A stretch of 64,000 bases of DNA. Origin: Marinococcus luteus (lineage in GTDB: Bacteria; Bacillota; Bacilli; Bacillales; Marinococcaceae). Both the position numbers and the translations under genes were made by a program. Below the pieces are notes generated by a model that was given only the letters and a program-made list of their open reading frames with translations, had not been told where the DNA came from and made no database searches. Shown piece by piece: positions 37,517 to 45,850 of this stretch; position 1 is the first letter of the stretch; each line of letters begins with the position of its first letter. Location: the NCBI RefSeq assembly GCF_900106595.1, contig NZ_FNNC01000002.1, positions 62,001-126,000 of the forward strand. The letters run 5' to 3'.

Positions 37517-38472
37517 AAGGTATTCACCACGTCTCTTCATTAACAGCAGATGCCCGCCGTAATGTCGATTTCTATACGAACGTTCTCGGCATGCGGCTCG
37601 TCAAAAAAACGGTCAATCAGGACGACACTTCTGTCTACCATTTATTTTACGGAGACGAACGGGGCAATCCCGGCACTGAAGTTACATTTTTTGAAATCCC
37701 AATGGCCGCCTCCAATAAGCGCGGCACCAACAGCATTACAAAGGTCTCTCTCCGTGTGCCCGGGGACAGCGCACTCGAATACTGGAAACAACGATTTGAA
37801 GAGCATTCTGTACAGCACGGTGATATTCAGAAGCAGGCGGGACGGCTCGTCCTTCCATTCGAAGACCCCGAGGGCCACCGGATGCAGTTCGTGTCTGATG
37901 AGCACGATCAGGGCGTGGAACCCGGAACCCCCTGGGAACATTCAAATGCCTCCCCGGCAAACGGAGCCACCGGTCTCGGCCCGGTCCGTTTAACCGTTAA
38001 AACGGCTGAACCAACGGCTGCCGTGCTGAAGGATATAATGGGTTTTTCCGAAATTCAATCCTATCCTCACCCAAATGATACCGATCTGCCGGACATTCGT
38101 GTATTTGAAACAGGAAAAGGAGGGTCCGGTGCCGAAATTCATATAGAAACCCGCAGTGACCTGCCGGCCGAACGTCAGGGGCGGGGCGCTGTGCACCATG
38201 TAGCTTTCCGGGTGGAGGACGCAGACGAACTGCAGCAGTGGATTGAACGCATTAAAAACGCCCGGCTTCCGAACTCCGGATTTGTGGAACGCTATTATTT
38301 TCAGTCGCTGTACTTTCGCGAACCAAACGGCATTCTTTTTGAACTGGCTACCGACGGCCCGGGATTTGAAGGGGATGAACCGTTTGAACACTTGGGAGAA
38401 AGCCTTGCCCTGCCGCCTTTTCTCGAACCCAGTCGTTCAGAAATCGAAGCACGTTTAAAGCCGATTGATTAA
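37507..38472 (+). CDS. mhqO: Ring-cleaving dioxygenase, MhqO/MhqA family
   Basis: A 321-residue vicinal-oxygen-chelate protein with two glyoxalase-like modules. It likely opens hydroquinone or catechol-type rings to detoxify quinones. Metal-binding positions appear as the His of KGIHHVSSLTADARR (residue 6-7), a second His in GAVHHVAFRVED (about 227), and the Glu of GILFELATD (about 283). Its 10-bp overlap with mhqR (ATG inside the regulator C-terminus) points to coupled expression. The subgroup (MhqO, MhqA or MhqE) cannot be separated with certainty. Confidence 0.9.
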   Translation: MQLKGIHHVSSLTADARRNVDFYTNVLGMRLVKKTVNQDDTSVYHLFYGDERGNPGTEVTFFEIPMAASNKRGTNSITKVSLRVPGDSALEYWKQRFEEHSVQHGDIQKQAGRLVLPFEDPEGHRMQFVSDEHDQGVEPGTPWEHSNASPANGATGLGPVRLTVKTAEPTAAVLKDIMGFSEIQSYPHPNDTDLPDIRVFETGKGGSGAEIHIETRSDLPAERQGRGAVHHVAFRVEDADELQQWIERIKNARLPNSGFVERYYFQSLYFREPNGILFELATDGPGFEGDEPFEHLGESLALPPFLEPSRSEIEARLKPID

Positions 38473-38498
38473 GTAATCAGGGACGGAGGAGAGGTTTG

Positions 38499-39107
38499 AT
38501 GAAGCATATATTTCAACCAGGCAACAGCACTGCCCCGACTATTTTAATCCTGCACGGCACCGGGGGCACCGAAAAGGATTTCCTCGAAGCAGGACGGCTG
38601 ATTGATCCGGAAGCAAACATCTTAAGTGTCCGCGGCAACGTTGTCGAAGAAGGTATGCACCGCTATTTCGCCAGGCTTTCCGACGGATCAATTGACGAAA
38701 AGGACCTGATTTTCCGTACCCAGCAGCTTCATCAATTCCTTGAGGAAAGCGCTGGCCGTTATAATTTTGATCTTCACCAAGTCATCATTTTCGGTTATTC
38801 CAACGGAGCCACCATGGGAGCGAGCCTGCTTTTTCATTATGCGCGCTCCGTCACCCGGGCTTTTCTCCATCACCCGATGGTGCCGAGACGGGACGTGCCT
38901 CTTCCGTCCCTCGCCGGCAGCAGCATTTTTATCGGCGCCGGTACTAACGATCCCATCTGCCTCCCGGAAGAGGCAGAAACCCTTTACCGCCTGTTTGAAG
39001 AAGCAGGGGCTTCTGTAGAACTCTATTGGGGGCATGAAGGCCATCAGATCACCACAGAGGAAGTAGAGGCCGGCGCCGCATGGTATCAGCGCGTCATACA
39101 GGAATAA
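38499..39107 (+). CDS. mhqD: Carboxylesterase/phospholipase-like hydrolase MhqD
   Basis: A 202-residue alpha/beta hydrolase. Catalytic triad: nucleophile Ser in IFGYSNGATMG (around 100), Asp in GTNDPI (around 151), His in GHEGHQIT (around 183). ILHGTGGTEKDF forms the oxyanion region. Homologue of B. subtilis MhqD (YodD), an azoreductase-regulon hydrolase induced by methylhydroquinone. ATG 38499 follows GGAGGAGAGG. Last gene of the operon, 26 bp after the dioxygenase. Confidence 0.88.
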   Translation: MKHIFQPGNSTAPTILILHGTGGTEKDFLEAGRLIDPEANILSVRGNVVEEGMHRYFARLSDGSIDEKDLIFRTQQLHQFLEESAGRYNFDLHQVIIFGYSNGATMGASLLFHYARSVTRAFLHHPMVPRRDVPLPSLAGSSIFIGAGTNDPICLPEEAETLYRLFEEAGASVELYWGHEGHQITTEEVEAGAAWYQRVIQE

Positions 39108-39118
39108 ACAAAAGAATA

Positions 39119-39150
39119 TAAAAAAACTGCCTCCCGTTCAGGGAAGCAGT
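39119..39150. terminator. Terminator between mhqD and the YjdJ-like gene
   Basis: Stem ACTGC-TCCC / GGGA-GCAGT with T7 on the minus strand; mainly serves the minus-strand gene. Confidence 0.75.
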
Positions 39151-39157
39151 GCTGTTG

Positions 39158-39433
39158 TTACTGCGTTTCAAGCACCTGCTTGAAATCGTCATTTTCTTTG
39201 ATTTTTTCTTCCGCATAAGGGCAGCGGGGAACGATTGTTTTGTTTTCCCCTTTTGCTTTTTCCACCACATTGCGGACTAATTCTTCACCTACGCCATTTC
39301 CTTGCTCTTCCTCGATTACTTTGGTACTATCGATGACAATGCTTTGTTCACCTTCTTCAAAAAATGAAATGTCACCAATAACCTTGCCATCCTGCTCGGC
39401 TGTGAATCTGTTATCATAATGTTTTATTTCCAT
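39158..39433 (-). CDS. GNAT-like acetyltransferase, YjdJ/CG family
   Basis: A 91-residue minimal N-acetyltransferase. VIEEEQGNGVGEELVRNVVEKAKGENKTIVPRCPYAEEKIKEN contains the acetyl-CoA pyrophosphate loop (QGNGVG) and the RCPYA motif with a Cys, typical of the small YjdJ family. Substrate unknown. The SD (AAGGGAG) precedes ATG 39433. Divergent from rpsN2. Confidence 0.88.
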   Translation of the reverse strand: MEIKHYDNRFTAEQDGKVIGDISFFEEGEQSIVIDSTKVIEEEQGNGVGEELVRNVVEKAKGENKTIVPRCPYAEEKIKENDDFKQVLETQ

Positions 39434-39524
39434 GAAAGAAACTCCCTTCGTTTAAACGTTGTTACTAAATAATTCATTACCGTTTCCGGCGGATCATAAA
39501 CATCGGAAACAATCAGAAGAAACC

Positions 39525-39553
39525 TTTACACATACCGAGGCAGCTGTTATGAT
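39525..39553 (+). promoter_or_regulatory. Promoter of the alternative S14 gene
   Basis: TTTACA (39525-39530), 17-nt spacer, TATGAT (39548-39553). Confidence 0.7.
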
Positions 39554-39609
39554 GAAGTATGTGCTTAAAAATATGAATGCCACGAATATTATGAAAAGGA
39601 GTGAGAACT

Positions 39610-39879
39610 TTGGCTAAGCAATCTAAACTCGCAAAAGAGCGTAAGCGCGAAGAAACGGTAGCGAAATACGCTGAACTCCGCCGTGAGTTAAAAGAAAAAG
39701 GCGATTATGAGGCACTGCAGAAGCTTCCTCGTGACGCTTCTCCAACACGCCTTCACAATAGATGTTCGATTTCCGGTCGTCCACACGGCTATATGCGTAA
39801 ATTCGGCATGTCCCGTATCGCGTTCCGCGATCTGGCCCATAAAGGTCAGGTACCAGGCGTGAAAAAAGCAAGCTGGTAA
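39610..39879 (+). CDS. rpsN2: 30S ribosomal protein S14, zinc-independent paralogue
   Basis: An 89-residue S14 that lacks the CxxC...CxxC zinc ribbon of the ordinary 61-residue Bacillus S14. It reads [15 protein letters not shown]..., [31 protein letters not shown] and [11 protein letters not shown], and matches B. subtilis RpsN2 (YhzA). Such copies replace the zinc form when zinc is scarce, usually under Zur. The start is TTG 39610, 8 nt after AAAGGAG, which gives the exact family length; the GTG at 39601 lies on the SD. It is alone, away from the ribosomal operon. Confidence 0.96.
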   Translation: MAKQSKLAKERKREETVAKYAELRRELKEKGDYEALQKLPRDASPTRLHNRCSISGRPHGYMRKFGMSRIAFRDLAHKGQVPGVKKASW

Positions 39880-39891
39880 GCCGTTCTTACT

Positions 39892-39921
39892 AAAAAAAGC
39901 AGCCAACCGGCTGCTTTTTTT
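39892..39921. terminator. Bidirectional terminator after rpsN2
   Basis: A7 - GCAGCC / GGCTGC - T7. Confidence 0.9.
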
Positions 39922-39936
39922 GTATGCTTTTATTCG

Positions 39937-40548
39937 TTACGTATTGCCTTTGGTTGGAATAGGATTCTCTTTTAAAATTGTTCCCACATGCAGCATGTTG
40001 TACGCCAGTTTAGGAATATGCTTTTGAACAAATTCGCTTTTAATGCCTTCCGCTTCAATAAACGAAGGCCCCGGCCCGGCTTCGCCGACCCAGTAGCAGT
40101 TCGGACGCGGCGGAAGCGTGAAGCCTAAATGGGACAAGCCAAAAACAATAGACTGAATGGCGTGTTTGGCACCGTCTTCGTTGCCTGTGGCTACTACTCC
40201 GGCAACCTTATCGTAATAGATCCCCTGCCCTTTTTCGTTTGTATGGCTGGCTGAACCATTCAGCCGTTCTATAGCTTTTGTAATCATGCTGCTTTTTTCC
40301 CCGAGCCACACCGGTGTGCCGAGCAGCACCAGTTCTGCTTCCTCAATCTTCGCCTGGATAGCCGGCCAGTCATCTCCTTCTCCGAGGTCATCTGCGACTC
40401 CATACGGGATATTGTAATCCGCCAGACGAATTTTCTCCACCTGCACCCCTTCCTCTTCCCAGATCTGCATGACTTCATCGGCCAATGCATCTGTGTTTGA
40501 GGTATGAGAAGAATCCTTTAACGATCCGTTTAAAAATACTGCTTTCAT
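39937..40548 (-). CDS. NAD(P)H-dependent FMN reductase, flavodoxin fold
   Basis: A 203-residue flavoprotein: FMN loop FLNGSLKDSSHTSNT (residues 5-19), LVLLGTPVWLGEKSSMITKAIERL (around 73-96) and VAGVVATGNEDGAKHA. These are the segments of NADPH-dependent FMN reductase-like proteins (YwqN group). It may reduce quinones, chromate or flavins. Single gene whose start region faces the SDR gene. Confidence 0.87.
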   Translation of the reverse strand: MKAVFLNGSLKDSSHTSNTDALADEVMQIWEEEGVQVEKIRLADYNIPYGVADDLGEGDDWPAIQAKIEEAELVLLGTPVWLGEKSSMITKAIERLNGSASHTNEKGQGIYYDKVAGVVATGNEDGAKHAIQSIVFGLSHLGFTLPPRPNCYWVGEAGPGPSFIEAEGIKSEFVQKHIPKLAYNMLHVGTILKENPIPTKGNT

Positions 40549-40628
40549 AGTTTCACCTCTTTTTATAGTAACTGCTTCTCTATGTACCCCGAAGTTTCCC
40601 TATATAATCTTCCATCACCCTCTCAATC

Positions 40629-40654
40629 GTTTGCTTCCTCCCCCTTACGGGTAA
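40629..40654 (+). promoter_or_regulatory. Sigma-B-like promoter
   Basis: GTTTGC (40629-40634), 14-nt spacer, GGGTAA (40649-40654): the best sigma-B match in the window. Confidence 0.6.
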
Positions 40655-40691
40655 ATAAAAGCAGACTACTTTATACATGGAGGAATACATA

Positions 40692-41492
40692 ATGATGCCA
40701 TTTGCTGAAAACGCACTGCAGAATGAACACGCCCTTGTGACCGGTAGTACCCGTGGGATTGGGAGAGAAACAGCTGTTACGCTTGCCCGCATGGGTGCTG
40801 ATGTTACAGTGACCGGCCGGAACAAAGAAAAGCTCGAAGAGACCAAACAGCTGATCCTCGATGCACAGCCGCAGGCCCATGTATTTGTCTGGCCTGCAGA
40901 CATCACTGATGCTTCGGCGCGCAGTGAGCTGGTGAAGGCAGCCGAAGGGGCGCATGGGCCGTTGAGCCTCCTGGTGAATTCAGCAGGCGTACTAAAACGT
41001 AAGTTTGTTGATGAGCTCGAAGAAACGGATCTGCAGGAAATGATGGACGTAAACTATACGTCCACCGTTCTTTTAACCCAGCTCGTGTACAAGCGCATGC
41101 AGGAGCAGAAGAAGGGAGCGATTGTGAATGTTTCTTCTCTTTCCGGTCTGCGTGGCACACCGGGTAACAGCGCGTATTCTGCTTCGAAGTTTGCAATCAC
41201 CGGCTTCACCCAGTCCCTTGCGCTTGAAGCCATCGGGCACGGAATTCGGGTCAACGCGGTCTGCCCCGGCTACGTGCAGACGGAAATGGTGGAGCAGCTC
41301 ATGCAGACTAAGGCTGAAGAAACCGGCAGAAGTCTCGAAGAACAAATGCAGGTATCCGCTGATAGTCTGCCGTCCAGACGGATGACCCAGCCGGAGGAGG
41401 TGGCCAATACTATCGCCTACCTGTTAACAGACGCCGCCTCCAACATTGTTGGGGAAGCCGTAAAAATCTCCGGGGGAAGCGTCGTCCACTAA
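40692..41492 (+). CDS. SDR oxidoreductase
   Basis: A 266-residue classical short-chain dehydrogenase: VTGSTRGIGRETAVTLARMGADVTVTGRN (Arg after beta-2 favours NADP), LVNSAGVL, VNVSSLSGLRG, YSASKFAITGF with Tyr/Lys, and a C-terminal GEAVKISGGSVVH. It resembles 3-oxoacyl-ACP reductase-like proteins, but the substrate is unknown. ATG 40692 lies 8 nt after GGAGG. A sigma-B-like promoter stands 38 bp upstream. Confidence 0.9.
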   Translation: MMPFAENALQNEHALVTGSTRGIGRETAVTLARMGADVTVTGRNKEKLEETKQLILDAQPQAHVFVWPADITDASARSELVKAAEGAHGPLSLLVNSAGVLKRKFVDELEETDLQEMMDVNYTSTVLLTQLVYKRMQEQKKGAIVNVSSLSGLRGTPGNSAYSASKFAITGFTQSLALEAIGHGIRVNAVCPGYVQTEMVEQLMQTKAEETGRSLEEQMQVSADSLPSRRMTQPEEVANTIAYLLTDAASNIVGEAVKISGGSVVH

Positions 41493-41535
41493 ATGTTTTA
41501 ATGTTTTTTCGTGCACTGACCCGTTCCATATATAC

Positions 41536-41573
41536 AAAAAAGCCTGCCCCGAAGCTTCGGGACAGGCTTTTTC
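41536..41573. terminator. Bidirectional terminator of qox and the SDR gene
   Basis: AAAAAGCCTGTCCCG-type stem: GCCTG-CCCGAAG / CTTCGGG-CAGGC with A5 and T5 flanks. Confidence 0.85.
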
Positions 41574-41576
41574 TAT

Positions 41577-41927
41577 TTAATGATCTGAATGTTCTTCTCC
41601 GGAGCCGCCGTTCATATCCATGTCGCTCATACCAAAAGACATTACCCAGATGGAACCTGCGATAACTACAGCTGCGATAAAAAATCCAAATAGGATATTT
41701 CCATACTGCGGTATAGGGTTTTTCTCGGCAATGTGCATGAACATGACAAGCTGAAGGACGGCCTGGATAACTGCGAGTATCATAATGATTGCAATAATCC
41801 ATGGCACCGGGAGTCCGGACATCACAGTTGTGTAAGCAGCAACGAGCGTCAAAACAATAGAGGCAATAAAGCCGATAATGTGTTTGACGGGAATGCTGGA
41901 CTCACTGTGTTCTGTGTGTTCACTCAT
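41577..41927 (-). CDS. qoxD: aa3 quinol oxidase subunit IV
   Basis: A 116-residue membrane protein with three helices (HIIGFIASIVLTLVAAYTTVM, WIIAIIMILAVIQAVLQLVMFMHI, ILFGFFIAAVVIAGSIWVMSF). The QLVMFMH motif is the mark of subunit IV of the haem-copper oxidases of Bacillus. It aids assembly of the oxidase. It directly follows qoxC (stop and start adjoin), and it is the last gene of the operon. The C-terminus is short, acidic and His-rich. Confidence 0.93.
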   Translation of the reverse strand: MSEHTEHSESSIPVKHIIGFIASIVLTLVAAYTTVMSGLPVPWIIAIIMILAVIQAVLQLVMFMHIAEKNPIPQYGNILFGFFIAAVVIAGSIWVMSFGMSDMDMNGGSGEEHSDH

Positions 41928-42536
41928 TTAAACCACCATCCCTATCAGGTAGACGGCTGTAAAGATGAAAATCCATACAACGTCCAAAAAGTGCCAGTAC
42001 AGGCCAATTACAAATGTTTTTCTGGCTGTTGTCGGCGTTAAGCCAACCCGGACCAGCTGAATGATAATCAACAGACACCAGGCGATACCAAGCGTTACGT
42101 GCAGTCCGTGCGTACCGGTAAGCGTAAAGAACGCTGACCAGAACGCGCTTGACTGAATCGATGCGCCTTCGTGAACGTAGTGTACAAACTCATAAATTTC
42201 AAAACCAAGAAATCCAAGGCCTAAGGCCAATGTGATGCTAAGCCAGATAAGAAGACCCTTTAAGGATTCTTTTCTCATCATATGAATCGCTATTCCACAC
42301 GTAAAACTACTTGTTAAAAGCAGAAACGTCATGGCAAGCGCTATTGGCATTTCAAACAATTCCGGTGCCGGAGTAGCGTCGCCATAGCGGCCGAACAGCA
42401 CGGCGTATGTGGCGAAGAGCGTGGAGAAGAGTACCACCTCGGCTGCAAGAAAGATCCAGAAGCCGAGAATGGTAAGCGTTCCTTCTTCTTTTCGGTACTC
42501 AAGAGGCCCGGTTTTTAATTCCGCGTGTTCACTCAT
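41928..42536 (-). CDS. qoxC: aa3 quinol oxidase subunit III
   Basis: A 202-residue protein with five membrane helices, belonging to the haem-copper oxidase subunit III family: LGFWIFLAAEVVLFSTLFATYAVLF (with the conserved Glu), SAFFTLTGTHGLHVTLGIAW, and VIGLYWHFLDVVWIFIFTAVYL. No Cys or metal site is needed. ATG overlaps the qoxB stop by 4 nt (ATGA). Confidence 0.95.
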   Translation of the reverse strand: MSEHAELKTGPLEYRKEEGTLTILGFWIFLAAEVVLFSTLFATYAVLFGRYGDATPAPELFEMPIALAMTFLLLTSSFTCGIAIHMMRKESLKGLLIWLSITLALGLGFLGFEIYEFVHYVHEGASIQSSAFWSAFFTLTGTHGLHVTLGIAWCLLIIIQLVRVGLTPTTARKTFVIGLYWHFLDVVWIFIFTAVYLIGMVV

Positions 42537-44482
42537 TCTTTACGCCCCCTTGCCTGCTCCTCAGTACGTTTAATTTCCTCAATAGGGACGTGATACCCTT
42601 CATCATAGTCGAAGGAGCGGATAACCATGCATATAATAACCCCGATGAGCCCTGGAATTGCAAGCCAGAACCAGTGCCAGACAAGACCGAAACTTGCCAC
42701 AAACATAATGGCTGACATGATAATCGGCATACCCTTGTAATTAGGCATATGAATAGGTTCAAGCTTCGATTCATCGTAAGTGGTCGCCCCTGTTTCTTTC
42801 ATGTCCCAGTATGCTTCGTGACTGTTCACATAAGGAACGGTAGCGAAGTTGTAGTGAGGAACTGGTGTTGTCGTCGCCCATTCGAGCGAACGGCCGTCCC
42901 AGGCATCGCCTGTTTTTTCCCTCGGCTCGTAGCGTGCACTGAAATAAATGTTGTATACAAAGATGACGAAACCGCCGGCAAGGATAAACGCGCCAATGGT
43001 GGAAAGGAGGTTAAGCGGCATCCACTCCGGTTCAATCGTATACGTCCGGCGCGGCATACCCATAAGTCCAAGGAAGTACTGCGGTAAAAACGTAATATTG
43101 AAACCAATAACAGTCAGCCAGAAGCTGACTTTTCCGATCTTTTCGTTCATCTTATGACCAAACATTTTCGGGTACCAGTACGTGAGCCCTGCAAACATTC
43201 CAAACAATGTTCCAGCAATCAATACACCATGGAAATGGGCAATTAAGAAGTAAGTGTTATGATACTGATAGTCAGCAGCGGCCATGCCGAGCATTACTCC
43301 GGTTACGCCGCCAATGGTAAAGTTCGGAATAAAAGCAAGCGCCCACAGCATCGGCACATTAAACCTGATCCTGCCCTTATACATTGTCCCAAGCCAGTTG
43401 AATATCTTAATACCGGTCGGAACGGCAATCAGCATTGTGGTGATGGAGAAGAGAGAGTTAACTCCTGCTCCAGCGCCCATCGTAAAGAAGTGGTGGACCC
43501 ATACGACAAAGCTGAGCCCTGCGATAACACACATCGCGTAAACCATTGCTTTGTAACCAAACAGCTGCTTTCTGGCAAACGTCGAGATAACTTCTGAGAA
43601 GACCCCGAACGCAGGAAGAATTACGATATATACTTCCGGGTGGCCCCAAAGCCAGAAGAGGTTGGCCCACATCATCGGCATGCCTTCACCGGCCAATGTA
43701 AAGAAGTGGGTGCCGAAAATACGGTCCATCGTCATCAGAGCCAGTGCAATTGTCAGAATTGGGAAGGCAAAGATAATAATAATGGATGTAATCAATGCAG
43801 ACCAGGTGAAGATAGGCATCTTCATCAGGGTCATGCCCGGCGCACGCATCCGCAGAATCGTAACAAGGAAGTTGATCCCTGTGGCAAGCGTACCTATACC
43901 AGACAGCTGCAATGCTAATAAATAATAGTTCTGGTTAATCTCCGGACTAAGCTCCGGACCGGCCATCGGAACATAGCTGGTCCACCCGGCGCTAGGAGAA
44001 CCCCCGATAACAAAGGAAATGTTAAACAGCATTGCGCCGAAGAAAAATGTCCAGAAGCTTAAAGCGTTCAAAAATGGAAACGCAACGTCGCGGGCGCCGA
44101 TCTGCAGAGGAACAACGACGTTCATCAAACCAATAATAAACGGCATCGCCATAAACAGGATCATGGTCGTCCCGTGCGTCGTGAAAATTTCGTTATAGTG
44201 CACGGAATTTAAAAAGTTCATTCCCGGGAGCGCCAGCTGCGTCCTCATCATTAAGGCGTCTACACCGCCGCGGAAAAGCATTGCCAGGGCGGCAATAATA
44301 TACATTATACCGATTTTCTTATGGTCCACCGTTGTTAAATATTCATCCCAAAGCCATTTCCACAGCTTGAAATACGTCAGGACAAACACAATTAATACTG
44401 TAACGAGGACAATGGAAGCCATCGCCCCGTAAATTAACGGCTCTCCGGTGACAAGAAAATCATTCCATATAAAATCCCACAA
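42533..44482 (-). CDS. qoxB: aa3 quinol oxidase subunit I
   Basis: Catalytic subunit that reduces O2 to water at the haem a3-CuB centre and pumps protons. The 649-residue protein has about fifteen membrane helices, a haem-ligand TTHGTTMILFMAMPF (around 104), the CuB and cross-linked His-Tyr motif WGHPEVYIVILPAFG (around 283-297), WVHHFFTMG, and the haem-ligand pair HFHGVL. Length agrees with B. subtilis QoxB (649). The start is TTG 44482, 7 nt after AGGTG. The gene lies between qoxA (41 bp) and qoxC (4-bp overlap). Confidence 0.97.
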   Translation of the reverse strand: MWDFIWNDFLVTGEPLIYGAMASIVLVTVLIVFVLTYFKLWKWLWDEYLTTVDHKKIGIMYIIAALAMLFRGGVDALMMRTQLALPGMNFLNSVHYNEIFTTHGTTMILFMAMPFIIGLMNVVVPLQIGARDVAFPFLNALSFWTFFFGAMLFNISFVIGGSPSAGWTSYVPMAGPELSPEINQNYYLLALQLSGIGTLATGINFLVTILRMRAPGMTLMKMPIFTWSALITSIIIIFAFPILTIALALMTMDRIFGTHFFTLAGEGMPMMWANLFWLWGHPEVYIVILPAFGVFSEVISTFARKQLFGYKAMVYAMCVIAGLSFVVWVHHFFTMGAGAGVNSLFSITTMLIAVPTGIKIFNWLGTMYKGRIRFNVPMLWALAFIPNFTIGGVTGVMLGMAAADYQYHNTYFLIAHFHGVLIAGTLFGMFAGLTYWYPKMFGHKMNEKIGKVSFWLTVIGFNITFLPQYFLGLMGMPRRTYTIEPEWMPLNLLSTIGAFILAGGFVIFVYNIYFSARYEPREKTGDAWDGRSLEWATTTPVPHYNFATVPYVNSHEAYWDMKETGATTYDESKLEPIHMPNYKGMPIIMSAIMFVASFGLVWHWFWLAIPGLIGVIICMVIRSFDYDEGYHVPIEEIKRTEEQARGRKE

Positions 44483-44523
44483 AGGATGTCACCTGCTTTC
44501 TATATTTATCATGCTAAGGGTGT

Positions 44524-45468
44524 TTATTCTTCTTCCCAAGGGCCGCCTTCGCCACCGTAAAGGTGTACGTCTTCGCCCAGGTCTCCGCTGTAGAGATCTG
44601 TGATATAGCTTCTTCCGTCATTTTCACCAAAATCAACGTACTCTAAATGCGTGCTCGAATATTCAGCCTCGTCAGCAAGGCCAGGCTCCAGGTACTGGTC
44701 AAAACGTTCTTTGGTCAGCTCAGGAGCGTTATTTTGAATGTCGCTCACCCACTCGTTGAAATCTTCTTCACTTTCAGAAGTAACAGTGAATGTATGCTCT
44801 GCAAACCCGGATCCGTTATAGTTCGCGTTACGGCCTGCAAATTCACCTTGTTCCTCTGCCTCCAGATACAGTGTATTCTGCATGCCGGCCATGTTGTATT
44901 TCTGGCCTCCAAGCGCCGGTATCCAAAGTGCTGTCATCGAGTCAGCACCCGACAGCTTGAATTCAATTGGCCGGTCTTCCGGTATGTGTAAGTAGTTAAC
45001 CGTTTCAATGTTTTGCTCCGGATAACTGAAATACCATTTCCAGTTGGATGTATCCGCGTGAATGACTAACGGCTCCTGATCTGAGCCTTCGGGTGGTTCC
45101 TCCAGTGCATACAAGGAGGTTACTGTAGGTACTGAAAGAGCTGCTACAATAATAAATGGAATGACCGTCCAAATAATCTCGAGCGTGGTGTTTCCGTGCT
45201 GGTGAGGGTCATAATCCTTATCTGTCCAGTTTGGACGTTCCCTAAACCGGATAATCATGTAGAAAAATAGCACAAAAACAACAATGATAATGACAGACAT
45301 CAGTGTAATAGAAAAAATGATGAGTTCCTGCTGGGTTCTGGCTACCGGACCTTTAGGATCCAAAACTGTAATACCGCTGCAGCCGCTGGCGACGAGCAGC
45401 AAAGCAAACAACCCTGGTACCATAAACAGTCGTTTGAACCAGGAAACTAAGTTTTTCAAGCGCTTCAC
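44524..45468 (-). CDS. qoxA: aa3 quinol oxidase subunit II (lipoprotein)
   Basis: Membrane-anchored subunit II. Signal with lipobox LLLVASGCSG (Cys about residue 30), two membrane helices, then an external cupredoxin domain. The CuA ligands (CxxxC) of cytochrome c oxidases are absent; ADSMTALWIPALGGQKYNMAGM takes the place of the copper motif, which defines a quinol oxidase. The tail after residue 230 is acidic, as is common in salt-adapted species. The start is GTG 45468 or TTG 45459; AAGGAG lies 1 or 10 nt upstream, so TTG 45459 fits better. Confidence 0.95.
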   Translation of the reverse strand: MKRLKNLVSWFKRLFMVPGLFALLLVASGCSGITVLDPKGPVARTQQELIIFSITLMSVIIIVVFVLFFYMIIRFRERPNWTDKDYDPHQHGNTTLEIIWTVIPFIIVAALSVPTVTSLYALEEPPEGSDQEPLVIHADTSNWKWYFSYPEQNIETVNYLHIPEDRPIEFKLSGADSMTALWIPALGGQKYNMAGMQNTLYLEAEEQGEFAGRNANYNGSGFAEHTFTVTSESEEDFNEWVSDIQNNAPELTKERFDQYLEPGLADEAEYSSTHLEYVDFGENDGRSYITDLYSGDLGEDVHLYGGEGGPWEEE

Positions 45469-45835
45469 GCTCCTTCCTTTTTATTACCGACTTCTGTGAT
45501 GAATAACCCCTCTCTCCATCAGCCACGGTTCATTCCGTTCATATGCAGAGCGCACCATTATCGTAGCAAATTTTTATGCCTCTCGTCATTTTTTCTCCGG
45601 CAAAATTTCAAAATTGACGATTTTTAAACACAAATATGTCATAAAACGTTCACTTCTATGCGCCTGTTGCCTAGAACCTTTATCATCGTATCCTAACGCC
45701 TGCCAATTTTCAACCTGCGAAAGGCTGTTTTAGGACAAAATTACCGCATGCCTGCGTACAAGATTACACCTTATTTTTATTCCATATAAGCCCGGGAATT
45801 CTCTGCCTTCTCTGCACATCAGAAAGAACGAGCCG
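45469..45835. other. 367-bp intergenic region upstream of qoxA
   Basis: No gene seen. It holds a minus-strand promoter at 45685-45713, so the qox mRNA would have a leader of about 215 nt. The leader is AT-rich and I see no known riboswitch in it. Confidence 0.6.
45685..45713 (-). promoter_or_regulatory. Promoter of the qox operon
   Basis: Minus strand TTGAAA (45713-45708), 17-nt spacer, TACGAT (45690-45685). Confidence 0.5.
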
Positions 45836-45850
45836 TCAGGCCCGTTCTTT
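45823..45850. terminator. Hairpin at the end of the methyltransferase gene
   Basis: AAAGAACG / CGTTCTTT with a GCC/GGC inner stem; the stop codon lies inside it. The T-tract on the minus strand is broken, so termination may be weak. Confidence 0.5.

Noticed and set aside
39465-39486. Possible Zur box before rpsN2
   Set aside because: The TAAT/ATTA arms have the wrong spacing and the rest matches poorly.
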